Shown piece after piece: positions 1 through 9,445 of a stretch of 61,502 nucleotides of DNA; positions within the stretch are counted from its first letter, which is position 1, and the number at the start of each line of letters is the position of its first letter. The notes under the pieces are model-generated. The model ran no database searches. It worked only from the letters and a program-made list of their open reading frames with translations, and was not told the origin of the DNA. Position numbers and translations under genes: made by a program. The stretch lies in contig JAKVCC010000013.1 of the NCBI GenBank assembly GCA_022448265.1, positions 73,354 to 134,855 on the forward strand, written 5' to 3'. The stretch comes from Pirellulales bacterium. GTDB lineage: Bacteria > Planctomycetota > Planctomycetia > Pirellulales > Lacipirellulaceae.

Positions 1-735
1 AATCGCGAACAGGGGCAATTTCCAATTTTCGCCCGCAAGCGGCTTTGCCATAAGGCGCGCTGGAACATTGATCACCACAAGAACGGGAATCACAAACGTA
101 AAAATATTCCGTAGCGGCGTCCCCCAACTGCCTTCATATATCTCCATCGGATAGCGGGAGAAATTCGTGATGTAAAACCAAAAGTCGTAAAGCGACTGGT
201 TGCGTCCCAACCAAATGCTTGTTGCCGCCAGCGCGATCATCACGCTGTACAGAATAAGGACACCCAGGCCAAGATAGAGCGGATACAGGACATACTGCCA
301 AACAGAAAGTTGCAATGTATCGATGCGCGGCAGTGCGTAGAACAACAACAGCAAGGCAACAAAGAAATTTCCCAAAGACGACCAATTCACTCGTTGCAGA
401 GAAATCAAAAACTGGGTGTCGACAGGCTTCAACAGAGCAAAATCCAGACCGCCCGTACGCACCAGTTCGCTGAGCTCCTGCATATTGGGCATGAAAAATG
501 CTTGCACCAAACTGTTAATAAACATCGTTGTGGCAATGAACACAAAAAACTCGTACTTGCCCCAGTCCGCAATATCGGGCGTGAATTGGTACACCAACGC
601 GTAGAACCCCAAATTCATGATCATCCACGACATTGACGAGATCGCTTCAATAATGAAGTTGGTGCGAAATGTCATGTCACGAATTAGGCTATTTCGCGCA
701 AACGTGATAAAAATGCCTAAGTAGGAAGGGGACAT
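1..735 (-). CDS. ABC-2 family transporter permease (3' end beyond window)
   Basis: An uninterrupted reading frame runs from an ATG at 733-735 to the left edge of the window (245 codons, no stop), so the C-terminus is missing. The translation begins MSPSYLGIFITFARNSLIRD and has about six hydrophobic segments, as in the ABC-2 permeases that pair with COG4586/COG4587-type partners. It is the third gene of a minus-strand set, after an ATPase (1674-2690) and a first permease (824-1642), with an 88-bp gap before it. Inference: the two different permeases and one ATPase form a single exporter. The substrate is unknown. Confidence 0.8.
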   Translation of the reverse strand, partial: MSPSYLGIFITFARNSLIRDMTFRTNFIIEAISSMSWMIMNLGFYALVYQFTPDIADWGKYEFFVFIATTMFINSLVQAFFMPNMQELSELVRTGGLDFALLKPVDTQFLISLQRVNWSSLGNFFVALLLLFYALPRIDTLQLSVWQYVLYPLYLGLGVLILYSVMIALAATSIWLGRNQSLYDFWFYITNFSRYPMEIYEGSWGTPLRNIFTFVIPVLVVINVPARLMAKPLAGENWKLPLFAI

Positions 736-823
736 GAAAATATTTGGTGTTAGATCTAAGATTGATGTCGTGAAAAAGCGTGCGGTTGCAGATCCAATCT
801 GCAATCTCGCATCTTACATCTTT

Positions 824-1642
824 TTATCCTCCGAAGCCGCTGTAGCGATTAAAGCCTGCTCGCATCATATTTCGGCAGGCCACAACAAAAATAACGACCC
901 AGCAGGCTTGGATGAATAGGCCCTGCCACATCGCATCTCCTTCAATCTTGCCTAAGAAAACCGCGGCAGGAAAATATGCCATATACTTGAACGGCATGAA
1001 ATCCACATAGGTCCGCCACGGGGTCGGCAAGAAATCCAGGGGGAACATGTGCCCCGAGAAGAAAAATGTGAATAGCATGTAAATAAATAGGAGCGAAGTG
1101 ACTTCCAAAAACCAGAAGGCGATCATTCCCATCGACGCTTCAAGAAAGAAGCCCAGCAGGAACGAGAGCAACAGCGAGCCAACGAAAACCACAAAAACGG
1201 TCGGCTCGGGCCAACCGGGGAAGTAATCGCGACACAGATAATAAACAAGGGCAAAGGGCCCCGTGGCAACCAGATAGTAGACCACCTTGTGGGCAATGCG
1301 AGCCAACAGCAGATAGCTGACCAAATCAATGGGTTGAATTAAAAACTTCTTAATCTCCCCATCCCGAACCTGACGGGCAATGCCTGAAGCAAGCCCCGGC
1401 ATGCTGGAAAACGCTCTGGCTAACATCGTCAACAGATAGTAAGCGATGATGTCCGTCGAGCTATAACCCGCGATGTCGCCCGACTTCGCCGCCGCGTAAA
1501 CGGCCGTCCACAGAAAAATCTGTGTAACAATCGGGAGAAATCGCATCAGCGTGCCTAGCGCAAAATCCCCCCGGTAGACCAAACGTTCTTCAACGCAGAT
1601 CTTTAGAATCGTCCACCAGGCTTGTGCGCGGGCAAGAAACAA
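824..1642 (-). CDS. ABC-2 family transporter permease
   Basis: A 272-residue integral membrane protein with about six hydrophobic helices. Its N-terminus (a [19 protein letters not shown] segment before the first helix) resembles the COG4587 class of uncharacterised ABC-2 permeases. It starts 31 bp after the stop of the ATPase gene and is followed by a second, different permease, the usual ATPase-permease-permease order of this family. The C-terminal helices are intact ([20 protein letters not shown] is typical). The substrate cannot be read from the sequence. Confidence 0.85.
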   Translation of the reverse strand: MFLARAQAWWTILKICVEERLVYRGDFALGTLMRFLPIVTQIFLWTAVYAAAKSGDIAGYSSTDIIAYYLLTMLARAFSSMPGLASGIARQVRDGEIKKFLIQPIDLVSYLLLARIAHKVVYYLVATGPFALVYYLCRDYFPGWPEPTVFVVFVGSLLLSFLLGFFLEASMGMIAFWFLEVTSLLFIYMLFTFFFSGHMFPLDFLPTPWRTYVDFMPFKYMAYFPAAVFLGKIEGDAMWQGLFIQACWVVIFVVACRNMMRAGFNRYSGFGG

Positions 1643-1673
1643 ACAGGTTTAGGTGGGACTGGGATTGGGGCGG

Positions 1674-2690
1674 TCAATGTACGTCGACAGGCGCAGCAGC
1701 CGATTCGTTTTTCTCGGCAGATAGCACAAACATCTCGGCAATCACTTCTTCCAGAGGCGGATCTTCAACACTGACGTCCTCAACCGTGTGATTGGCGAGA
1801 ACCGACGACAAAACTTCGGCAATCTTGCTACGATCAACACGCAAGCGGGCCTTGGGTTCGACGATTTCGAGTACCTCGCCATACTTGGCCAAGTCACTCG
1901 GCATAGTTTCGTTGCCGAACTGAAGCGATAAGACCTTGTGCCCGCTGAATCGATCGACGATGCCCGTCAGCGAGCCGTCGTATATAATTTCGCCATGGGC
2001 GATGATCACGACTCGTTGGCAAAGAGCGGCCACATCTTTCATATAGTGGCTGGTCAGCAAAATGGTAATCTTGCGCTGTTGCTGATAGTGCTTCAAGAAA
2101 TTTTGGATGTTGCGTTGCGCAATAACGTCTAAACCGATTGTCGGCTCGTCGAGAAAAAGCACCTCCGGCGAATGCAACAAGGCGGCGATCAATTCCATCT
2201 TCATTCGCTCGCCGAGCGACAACTCTCGGACCGGGCGGCCGAGCAAAGACTGGACTTCCAACAAGGCGGTCAATTCGTCGCGTGTCTGCGCAAACGTATC
2301 GGGTTCGATACGGTAGATTTTTTCGTGAAGGCGAAAAGACTCCTGAGCCGGGAGATCCCACCAAAGCTGGTTTTTCTGGCCCATGACCAGGGCAAACCGG
2401 CGTCGGTACTCGTTCTCTCGTCGCCAAGGTACGTGGCCCAACACCCGTGCCTCGCCACCGGTGGGACTGATCACGCCCGAAAGCAGCTTGAGCGTGGTCG
2501 TCTTGCCCGCGCCATTGGGTCCGAGAAATGCGACGAATTCGCCCTGCTCGACATCCAAATCAATGCTGCGCACCGCATCAACTGAACGATAGTCCCGACG
2601 AAATAGCCCCGTCAACGAGGCTGCGAGGCCCTCTTTTTTTTGGTAAACACGATAGGACTTCTGTAGCCCACGGATTTCGATAGCGCTCAT
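1674..2690 (-). CDS. ABC transporter ATP-binding protein
   Basis: A 338-residue nucleotide-binding subunit. Walker A is GPNGAGKTT, the signature region reads [20 protein letters not shown], and Walker B is VLFLDEPT. The insertion after the first strand ([19 protein letters not shown]) is typical of the COG4586 class. The frame stays open upstream to 2771, but the ATG at 2688-2690 gives the normal family N-terminus ([16 protein letters not shown]), and the extra 27 residues do not look like protein. It is first in the three-gene exporter set and is divergent from the rhomboid-like gene across a 242-bp spacer. Confidence 0.9.
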   Translation of the reverse strand: MSAIEIRGLQKSYRVYQKKEGLAASLTGLFRRDYRSVDAVRSIDLDVEQGEFVAFLGPNGAGKTTTLKLLSGVISPTGGEARVLGHVPWRRENEYRRRFALVMGQKNQLWWDLPAQESFRLHEKIYRIEPDTFAQTRDELTALLEVQSLLGRPVRELSLGERMKMELIAALLHSPEVLFLDEPTIGLDVIAQRNIQNFLKHYQQQRKITILLTSHYMKDVAALCQRVVIIAHGEIIYDGSLTGIVDRFSGHKVLSLQFGNETMPSDLAKYGEVLEIVEPKARLRVDRSKIAEVLSSVLANHTVEDVSVEDPPLEEVIAEMFVLSAEKNESAAAPVDVH

Positions 2691-2932
2691 ACGACGCCGA
2701 TTATAGACCTGGAGTGGTGACCGGGACAGTGGCGCAAGGGACAGACGAAGGGTTGTGCCGTTTTGGGGCAAAGCGGGTAAACAAAAAATGCCTAAGGACC
2801 AAAGGGCCGTCGAAAAGCAGTAAAATAGCGAGGACCTCGGACACGGGGCCTATGGCCGTGGGACATGAGAGCAAAGCCATCGATCATTCTCCCTTTCCCG
2901 GCTCGATCTATAATTGTAAAAAGAGTACTCCC

Positions 2933-3784
2933 ATGTCTTTCCTCAAGCGGCTGGAATCGCGATTTGGTCATTGGGCAATTCCCAATATTACCGGCATCAT
3001 CATTGCTGGCCAGGTGATTCTATATAGCCGTAACTTTTTTCTGGCCACCCGAAATGCGGGAGGCGACCCCGTCACCCAGCTCACCCTGCTGCCTTCCAAG
3101 GTTTTCGGGGGCGAAATTTGGCGACTCGTAACGTTCCCGTTCGTGCCACCTGACACTTCGCTGATTTGGGCCGCCATCACCTGGATGCTTTTTTATATGT
3201 TTGGCACCTCTCTGGAAAGAGAGTGGGGAACGGTGCGCTACAACATCTTTCTGGCCATCGGATGTCTAGCAAATGTTGCTGCGTCTTTCATCGCTTGGGG
3301 AATCGGCAGCAACGCGGTAGCAGACAATAACTTTCTCTACGGCACCGTTTTTCTTGCCTTTGCTCAAATATTTCCCAACTTTGTAATCCATGTTTTTTTT
3401 GTCCTGCCAATTCAGATCAAATGGCTGGCTCTGCTGGCCTGGATTACTTATGCCTACCAATTCCTGATAGGGAGTGGGACGGCGCGGATGCTGATTGTGG
3501 CTTCGGTACTCAACTATTTGGTTTTCTTTGGACGTGAACATTGGCGCGAAGTCAAGGCCCGCCATAGGCGTCAAAGCTACCAAACAAAAACTAGGCAGGC
3601 CACAAAAAAAGTCGCCCACGCGTGCCGCGTTTGTGGGCTCTCCAGCAACGACACCCCTCGGACCCTGTTTCGCTACTGCTCCAAGTGCAGCGGCCAATCG
3701 TGTTATTGCCCTGAGCACATTCACGACCACGAGCATGTGTTGGCCGAGGAGCCCGACCCGAGCGATTCGGCGCTGGCCGATTGA
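2933..3784 (+). CDS. Rhomboid-like membrane protein lacking the catalytic motif, with C-terminal Cys/His zinc-ribbon-like tail
   Basis: A 283-residue protein with about six hydrophobic helices. The rhomboid-type lead-in GGEIWRLVTFPFVPP and the later FGTSLEREWG motif place it in the rhomboid-like superfamily. The GxSG serine loop expected in helix 4 is absent (the segment reads NNFLYGTVFLAFAQ), and no catalytic histidine is evident in the last helix. After the helices comes a basic linker, then four Cys in two pairs (CRVCG, CSKCS) and a further CYCPEHIHDHEH cluster that probably binds metal. I chose the ATG at 2933. The open frame continues to 2714, but the upstream 73 residues are unlike protein. 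Inference: a pseudoprotease or membrane-substrate binder, not an active rhomboid. Confidence 0.75.
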   Translation: MSFLKRLESRFGHWAIPNITGIIIAGQVILYSRNFFLATRNAGGDPVTQLTLLPSKVFGGEIWRLVTFPFVPPDTSLIWAAITWMLFYMFGTSLEREWGTVRYNIFLAIGCLANVAASFIAWGIGSNAVADNNFLYGTVFLAFAQIFPNFVIHVFFVLPIQIKWLALLAWITYAYQFLIGSGTARMLIVASVLNYLVFFGREHWREVKARHRRQSYQTKTRQATKKVAHACRVCGLSSNDTPRTLFRYCSKCSGQSCYCPEHIHDHEHVLAEEPDPSDSALAD

Positions 3785-3820
3785 TTCAGCGAGAGCCTGA
3801 CAGCCCTATCCATGCCGCTC

Positions 3821-3838
3821 CCCGTTCATGAGAACGGG
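3821..3838. terminator. Hairpin between convergent genes
   Basis: A perfect 7-bp stem, CCCGTTC and GAACGGG, with a 4-base loop. It lies between the convergent ends of the rhomboid-like gene (3784) and waaA (3860). No long T tract follows on either strand, so it may be a weak bidirectional terminator or only an RNA end-protecting hairpin. Confidence 0.35.
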
Positions 3839-3859
3839 AAAACCGGGCGATTTCATTTT

Positions 3860-5188
3860 TCATGCCGCCGAGGGCGCGGGGATCGAATCGATCGCACCAA
3901 GGGGCCGCAGAAGTAAATCCACCGTTCGTTCGGTAGCACCTTGCTGCGAAACCACTAGGTCGTGCGCACGCTGACCCAATGCTTCCGCCCACGTGGGATC
4001 TTCCAGAACCCGACGGACAAATCGGGACAGCGATTGCTGATCGGTAACGACCTCCGCTCCCCGAGCGGCAAGCAATTGCGATACGATGTCGCGAAAGTTG
4101 CGCGTATTGGGACCAAAACAGGTCGCCACCCCATAAGCGGCGGGCTCAAGCATGTTCTGCCCCCCCCGGCTCCCAAAGCTGCCGCCCACAAAACCGGCGG
4201 TCGCCGCACCCCACCAATCGCCCAATTCGCCCACCGAATCGACGAGGATCACAGACTTCGGACTGGAAAGTGGGCGGTGCAATGCATTTAGCTCAGTCCT
4301 ACGTATCCACGGAAGTCCCGATTGGTCGAGCAGGGATGCGACTTCGTTGAAGCGCTGAGGATGACGGGGGACAAGTACCAGTTTTAGTTGCGGATGGTCC
4401 TGCACAAGCTCTTGAAAAGTGCAGATCGCGCACTCCTCTTCGGGGTTCTGGGTGCTGCCTGCGAGAAAAACGATGTCGCCCTCCGCGAGGCCGGCAAGTG
4501 TACGCAGAGTGCGCGTCTTTTCGTTGTTACGGATAGTTTGCGCACGGTCGAATTTCAGCGATCCGGTCACGTGAACCGCCCGCGGATCGGCGCCAAGCAG
4601 GCGAAAACGATGGGCCGTCTCTGCGTTTTGAGCGGCAACGACGTCGACTTCACGAAGCACGCGTGCGACGAGCGGGCGCAGTCGGCGATAGTTGCGCAAG
4701 CTTGTGTCGCTCAGCCGGCCGTTGACAATGGCCACTCGCGCCCCGCGAGAACGGGCAGCCTGAATGAGATTTGGCCAAAGTTCCAATTCGGCAAGCACGA
4801 GCAGGCTTGGCCGTACGCGCTGCATCGCTCTCCTGGTCGCCCAACTAAAATCGAGCGGACAATAAAAGACTGTCTGCCCTGGATATTCTTTCCGGGCCAG
4901 GTCAAAACCAGTCTTGGTTGTGGTCGAGATTACAAACTCCCAATTGGGTCGGCTTGCGCGGAGCGCGTCCAGCAAAGGACCGAGCAGATTCACTTCTCCC
5001 ACACTCACCGCATGCAGCCAAACACAAGGAAGACCGCCTCTGCGGAGCGGCACACGCCCCAGAAGCTTGGCAGCAAACCCTTCGCGATATTTCCCATACT
5101 TTAGTGCCGACCAGCCAAGCCAGGGAAGCGCTAAGAGAATGGCGCTCAGATAGGCAAGATTTAACAGCCAGGCGAAAAGACGATTCAA
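3860..5188 (-). CDS. waaA: 3-deoxy-D-manno-octulosonic acid (Kdo) transferase
   Basis: A 442-residue glycosyltransferase that adds Kdo from CMP-Kdo to lipid A precursors at the inner face of the cytoplasmic membrane. One N-terminal membrane helix is followed by WLHAVSVGEV, which carries the catalytic Glu region of the family. Later come ATTTKTG-like and VPRHPQR segments, and GQNMLEPAAYG of the nucleotide-binding half. Length is close to the usual 420-430. The start codon is TTG at 5186-5188, 7 bp after the secA stop. No in-frame ATG gives a complete N-terminal helix. The gene implies that this organism makes a Kdo-containing lipopolysaccharide core. Confidence 0.9.
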   Translation of the reverse strand: MNRLFAWLLNLAYLSAILLALPWLGWSALKYGKYREGFAAKLLGRVPLRRGGLPCVWLHAVSVGEVNLLGPLLDALRASRPNWEFVISTTTKTGFDLARKEYPGQTVFYCPLDFSWATRRAMQRVRPSLLVLAELELWPNLIQAARSRGARVAIVNGRLSDTSLRNYRRLRPLVARVLREVDVVAAQNAETAHRFRLLGADPRAVHVTGSLKFDRAQTIRNNEKTRTLRTLAGLAEGDIVFLAGSTQNPEEECAICTFQELVQDHPQLKLVLVPRHPQRFNEVASLLDQSGLPWIRRTELNALHRPLSSPKSVILVDSVGELGDWWGAATAGFVGGSFGSRGGQNMLEPAAYGVATCFGPNTRNFRDIVSQLLAARGAEVVTDQQSLSRFVRRVLEDPTWAEALGQRAHDLVVSQQGATERTVDLLLRPLGAIDSIPAPSAA

Positions 5189-5195
5189 AATCGGC

Positions 5196-8100
5196 CTAGC
5201 CCCCTCTTTTCATACAGCAGCTCTTGTATTTCTTTCCGCTTCCGCAGGGGCAAGGTTGGTTGCGGCCAACTTTTTCGCCCCGATTGCGAATCGGTTCCAT
5301 CTTCTGCTGTGTCTCCGTGCCTTGGATGGCCGCTTCCTGCTGCTGAGCGATGTCCGACGTTCCCGGTGCCTGCTCGTGGACGGCTGCCGTTTCCACCCAG
5401 GTACTACCGACAAAGGCTTCGTCAAGCTGCTCCATCTTGAATATCAAGTCAGTCACATAACTGGCCGCCGAGCTCCACATTTTCTCAAACATGCGCATGC
5501 CCTCGCGCTTGTACTCGACCTTCGGATCGATTTGCGCATAGCCTCGTAGTCCGACGCTAGAGCGCAGATGATCCATCGACAGCAGATGTTCTTTCCAACC
5601 CTGATCCAGGATTTGCAAGAGCAGGGACCGCTCCATTCTCCGCATCTCCGGCCGATACCGATTCTCGACCAGTTGCGAAACCCGCCGCTGCGCCTGATCC
5701 AAATCAAGCTTGGCCAACTCCTTACTGCTCAACTCACAAGCACACGACTCGTTGAGCCAATTGCTCAAGTCGTCAAGCTTACCATTGTTGCCGGTAACCC
5801 GGCCCAACGTAACTTCGGTGCCAGATTCAGAAAACAAAGCCAGTACGCGCTGCTGGGCCTCGGCTGCTACCTCTGCCGCTCGAATACTGTTCTCTCGACT
5901 ATGCTTCAGTAGCAGTGCGTGAACTTCTCCACTCTGCTTATTGCGCAAATCGTCGAGTGTCAAACTGATGTTAAAACGCTTATTTGCCCATGCAATCAAC
6001 TCTTCACGCCGAAATCCATGCTTGTTGCCGGCGCGATCGCGCGATGCAAACCGCAATAGTCCGGCCAAGACAGGGAATTCCGACTCGCGAGCATCATAAG
6101 CATTCTGGGCTCGTTGATGAGCCAAGGCGATAAAATCGTTCGCTTCGAGGTCCACCACCTCATCGAGGGCAAGCTCTATCCCAAACTTGTTGTGCAACCA
6201 CGCACACGCAGTCTTCACTCCGAAGTCGGGCTCCACCATGTGCTGGCAACTCGATAGATCAATTTTTTCTATTGCTTCATTGGCATCGCGAATCAACACT
6301 TCCGCCAGTTGGTCGTGGCCAATCTTCTTAAGATCGCGGTCCCGGTAGTTGGTGCCCCAACGCTGAGCCGACCATTTGCTGAGCGCCTGCCAATTCCATT
6401 CCGAGGAATCTTCTTCGCTTGGCAGGTTTTCTTCGATTGCGTCGAGTACGTTCGACTCGGCAAGTCGAAATGCTTCGTCGCGCGCCTGCCGTTCGGCGTC
6501 GTCCCAACCGCTGTTGCGAAAATTTCGCGATTCAAGCTGAACGTTTAGCAAGCCACTCGCAGCAGCCGCAATAGAATCGGTTCCGTAGTCAGAGTCGAGG
6601 ACTGTTTGCAGATACTCGTCGAGCTGTTCGCTGATCATCTCCATAATCAGATCGCGGCAATTCACGCCGTCGAGAATCTGCTGACGATAACCGTAAACAC
6701 GCTTACGTTGCTCATCCATGACCTCATCGTATTCGAGCAAGTTTTTGCGTATCTCAAAGTTCCTCTCTTCGACCTTCTTTTGCGCGCCCTCAATCCGCCG
6801 AGTCACGAGCTTGCTTTCGATCGCCTCGCCATCTTGCATGCCCAGTCGAGTGAGAATATTCTTCACCCATTCGCCAGCGAAAATTCGCATCAGGTCATCT
6901 TCTAACGACAGGAAAAACCGGCTGCTACCTGGGTCGCCTTGACGACCGCAGCGCCCGCGAAGCTGCAGATCGATGCGCCTCGATTCATGCCGCTCGGTAC
7001 CGATAATGTGCAGGCCGCCGATCGCCTTGACCTCTTCCCCCTGTTCTTTCATTTTTTCGCGACGCTCTATCTGGCTCACAAGCTGTTCCCACTCCTCCGC
7101 AGGAACTTCCAGGCGCGTCGGATACTTGTCCTGCAACTGAGCCCAGGCCATAGTCTCTGGATTGCCGCCCAAAACAATGTCGGTACCGCGGCCCGCCATG
7201 TTAGTCGCGATCGTTACCGCTTCGCGTCGCCCGGCCTGGGCAACGATCTCCGCTTCTCGCTTGTGTTGTTTCGCATTAAGAACTTCGTGCTTGATGCCCC
7301 GTTTATCGAGCAAACTCGCCAAACGTTCGCTTTTTTCAATCGATACCGTACCCACTAGAATAGGCCGCCCCGGTTGCTGAATCCCGGCGACCTGATCGCG
7401 GGGGATGGTTTCCTTCTGCCGCGACTCCAGAGATTCAAGCGTCACCGACTGATCGTCTTCGCTGACGATCCTACCTACGCATTCGGAACCGTTTTTCCGC
7501 ATCACCGTAGTGAACTTATTAAGTTGCTCAATCTCGTCTGCAATTGCAACGTACTTCTCTCGTTCGGTCCGAAATATGGAGTCCGGGTGTTCCGTGCGCT
7601 GCATCTCGCGATTGGTCGGCACACCGATCACGTCAAGCTTGTATATCTTCCAAAACTCACCTGCCTCGGTGAGCGCAGTTCCGGTCATCCCTGAGATTTT
7701 TTTGTACAGCTTGAAGTAGTTCTGCAGCGTGATGGTCGCCAATGTCTGGTTCTCTTCCTTGATTTCAACACCCTCTTTAGCTTCAACCGCCTGATGCAAG
7801 CCGTCGCTCCACTGCCGGCCTTCCATCAAACGACCGGTAAACTCGTCGACGATAATTATCGCGCCGCCTTGGATGACGTAATTGACGTCGAGCTTATAGA
7901 GATGGTGCGCCTTGAGCGCGTTGTCGATCAGGTGGGGCCATTGCATGTTGCCCGCCGTATAAAAACTCTCCACACCGGCAATTTTTTCCGCGGCGCGAAC
8001 GCCTTCGTCGGTCAAATGGGCTGAATGCTCCTTCTCCTTCACTTCAAAATGCGATTGGGGCGTGAGTTGGCGAGCAATCTTGTCTGCCTGCGCATATTTG

Positions 8101-8888
8101 TTCGTATCGTCGCGCGCCGGTCCAGAAATGATCAACGGCGTACGTGCCTCGTCGATGAGAATATTGTCGACTTCGTCCACAATGGCATAATGCAGTTGGC
8201 CCTGCACCTGCTGTTGATGCTTCGGGTACTGCTCGTCACCCTGAGCCGCATGCTTCATGTTGTCGCGCAGATAGTCGAATCCAAACTCGTTGTTGGTTCC
8301 GTAAGTAATATCGCATGCGTAAGCTTGTTGCCGCTCGTCAGGCTCCATCCCCGACCATATCGCTCCGAAGGTGAGTCCCAGCCCCTGATACAGAGGGGCC
8401 ATCCATTCCATGTCGCGCCGTGCCAGGTAATCGTTGACGGTAACAATATGGACGCCCTTGCCTTCCAACGCATTGAGATAGCTGGGCAGGGTTGCCGACA
8501 AGGTCTTTCCCTCGCCGGTTACCATTTCGGCAATATTGCCTTCGTGCAAAATCATGCCGCCAACAAGCTGCACATCGTAATGCCGCATCCCCAAAAACCG
8601 GCACCCCGCTTCCCGGCAGACGCCAAATGCCTCGACCAGCAAGTCGTCTACAGTCTCACCCGCATCAATACGCTGGCGAAATTCGTCGGTCTTAGCCCGC
8701 AACTGCTCGTCGCTAAGCTTCTGGTAAGCCGGTTCCAGCGCACTGATCGCATCGACTTTGGACTTCAATCGCTTCAAAAACCGAGCATTCGCCGAGCCAA
8801 ACAAAGACGTAATACCACGCTCGAAACGACCCAATAAGCCATTTCCTACACCGGCCAGAAGTTCCCAGATTCTTTCTAATACTTCCAT
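5196..8888 (-). CDS. secA: Protein translocase subunit SecA, enlarged form
   Basis: The ATP-driven motor of Sec secretion, 1230 residues against about 900 in E. coli. Visible are the N-terminal motor (VTGEGKTLSATLPSYLNAL, YGTNNEFGFDYLRDN, DEVDNILIDEARTPLIISGP), the second motor domain (VTIATNMAGRGTDI, GGLHIIGTERHESRRID, QLRGRCGRQGDPGSS), the helical scaffold (QILDQGWKEHLLSMDHLR) and the C-terminal zinc SEC-C motif (CPCGSGKKYKSCC). The extra length is in two places: about 45 residues near 455-501 just before the VGTVSIEKSE motif, and roughly 200 residues in the helical scaffold region near 790-1050. Both look planctomycete-specific. The waaA start follows its stop by 7 bp, so co-transcription is likely. 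Confidence 0.97.
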   Translation of the reverse strand: MEVLERIWELLAGVGNGLLGRFERGITSLFGSANARFLKRLKSKVDAISALEPAYQKLSDEQLRAKTDEFRQRIDAGETVDDLLVEAFGVCREAGCRFLGMRHYDVQLVGGMILHEGNIAEMVTGEGKTLSATLPSYLNALEGKGVHIVTVNDYLARRDMEWMAPLYQGLGLTFGAIWSGMEPDERQQAYACDITYGTNNEFGFDYLRDNMKHAAQGDEQYPKHQQQVQGQLHYAIVDEVDNILIDEARTPLIISGPARDDTNKYAQADKIARQLTPQSHFEVKEKEHSAHLTDEGVRAAEKIAGVESFYTAGNMQWPHLIDNALKAHHLYKLDVNYVIQGGAIIIVDEFTGRLMEGRQWSDGLHQAVEAKEGVEIKEENQTLATITLQNYFKLYKKISGMTGTALTEAGEFWKIYKLDVIGVPTNREMQRTEHPDSIFRTEREKYVAIADEIEQLNKFTTVMRKNGSECVGRIVSEDDQSVTLESLESRQKETIPRDQVAGIQQPGRPILVGTVSIEKSERLASLLDKRGIKHEVLNAKQHKREAEIVAQAGRREAVTIATNMAGRGTDIVLGGNPETMAWAQLQDKYPTRLEVPAEEWEQLVSQIERREKMKEQGEEVKAIGGLHIIGTERHESRRIDLQLRGRCGRQGDPGSSRFFLSLEDDLMRIFAGEWVKNILTRLGMQDGEAIESKLVTRRIEGAQKKVEERNFEIRKNLLEYDEVMDEQRKRVYGYRQQILDGVNCRDLIMEMISEQLDEYLQTVLDSDYGTDSIAAAASGLLNVQLESRNFRNSGWDDAERQARDEAFRLAESNVLDAIEENLPSEEDSSEWNWQALSKWSAQRWGTNYRDRDLKKIGHDQLAEVLIRDANEAIEKIDLSSCQHMVEPDFGVKTACAWLHNKFGIELALDEVVDLEANDFIALAHQRAQNAYDARESEFPVLAGLLRFASRDRAGNKHGFRREELIAWANKRFNISLTLDDLRNKQSGEVHALLLKHSRENSIRAAEVAAEAQQRVLALFSESGTEVTLGRVTGNNGKLDDLSNWLNESCACELSSKELAKLDLDQAQRRVSQLVENRYRPEMRRMERSLLLQILDQGWKEHLLSMDHLRSSVGLRGYAQIDPKVEYKREGMRMFEKMWSSAASYVTDLIFKMEQLDEAFVGSTWVETAAVHEQAPGTSDIAQQQEAAIQGTETQQKMEPIRNRGEKVGRNQPCPCGSGKKYKSCCMKRGG

Positions 8889-9445
8889 CGACTACTCAAT
8901 TCAAAATTGGCTTCCAAAGATTTGCGGCTAAGATTTTGACCGCTGGAACTTCCGCATGGCCAATAGTCTGGCGGAACAGGAGAGAATTTGCGCAACACCT
9001 TACCAGCAAAAAGTTTATTGCGATCTCGCCTTTCGGTCAAGGTAGGTCCGCGCTGAACTGGAGCGCGCAAGTCCTTGCATACAAACAGCTTGCAGCTTCG
9101 CCCTAGCTGCGGTCGGGCGTCACTGACCGGCCAGCCCTATTTAGTCACCGTTTCGCCCTGAAAGCGGCACGCCCTTCGTATAACCTACGTCTGCGCCAAA
9201 CACACGGTGAAACAATTCCGCGGTTATCACATTGCCAAGCGCGCTGGATTAAAAAAAGTTTTAGGAAGTGGCTAGTGAATAATCCCAGCGGAACGACAGA
9301 TCATGCGTACAGCAGCCAGAATGCTTTCATGCATTTCATGGGCATCTTGTCCGGGGACGCTGTCGGATCGCGGGATACAGGAAGTACCATTAACGGCCTC
9401 AGAGTCTGACTCGCGAAGGGAGCGGAGACCCACGCGCGCCGCAAC
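8889..9445. other. Intergenic region, 557 bp
   Basis: This is the 5' side of secA and the 3' side of the NPCBM gene, both on the minus strand. I see no coding frame with protein-like composition, no tRNA and no convincing promoter hexamers. A short inverted pair, CGCCC and GGGCG (9097-9101 and 9113-9117), could be a weak hairpin. The secA promoter presumably lies here. Confidence 0.5.

Noticed and set aside
2691-2771. N-terminal extension of the ABC ATPase
   Set aside because: The extra 27 residues are unlike protein, and the ATG at 2690 gives the family's normal start.
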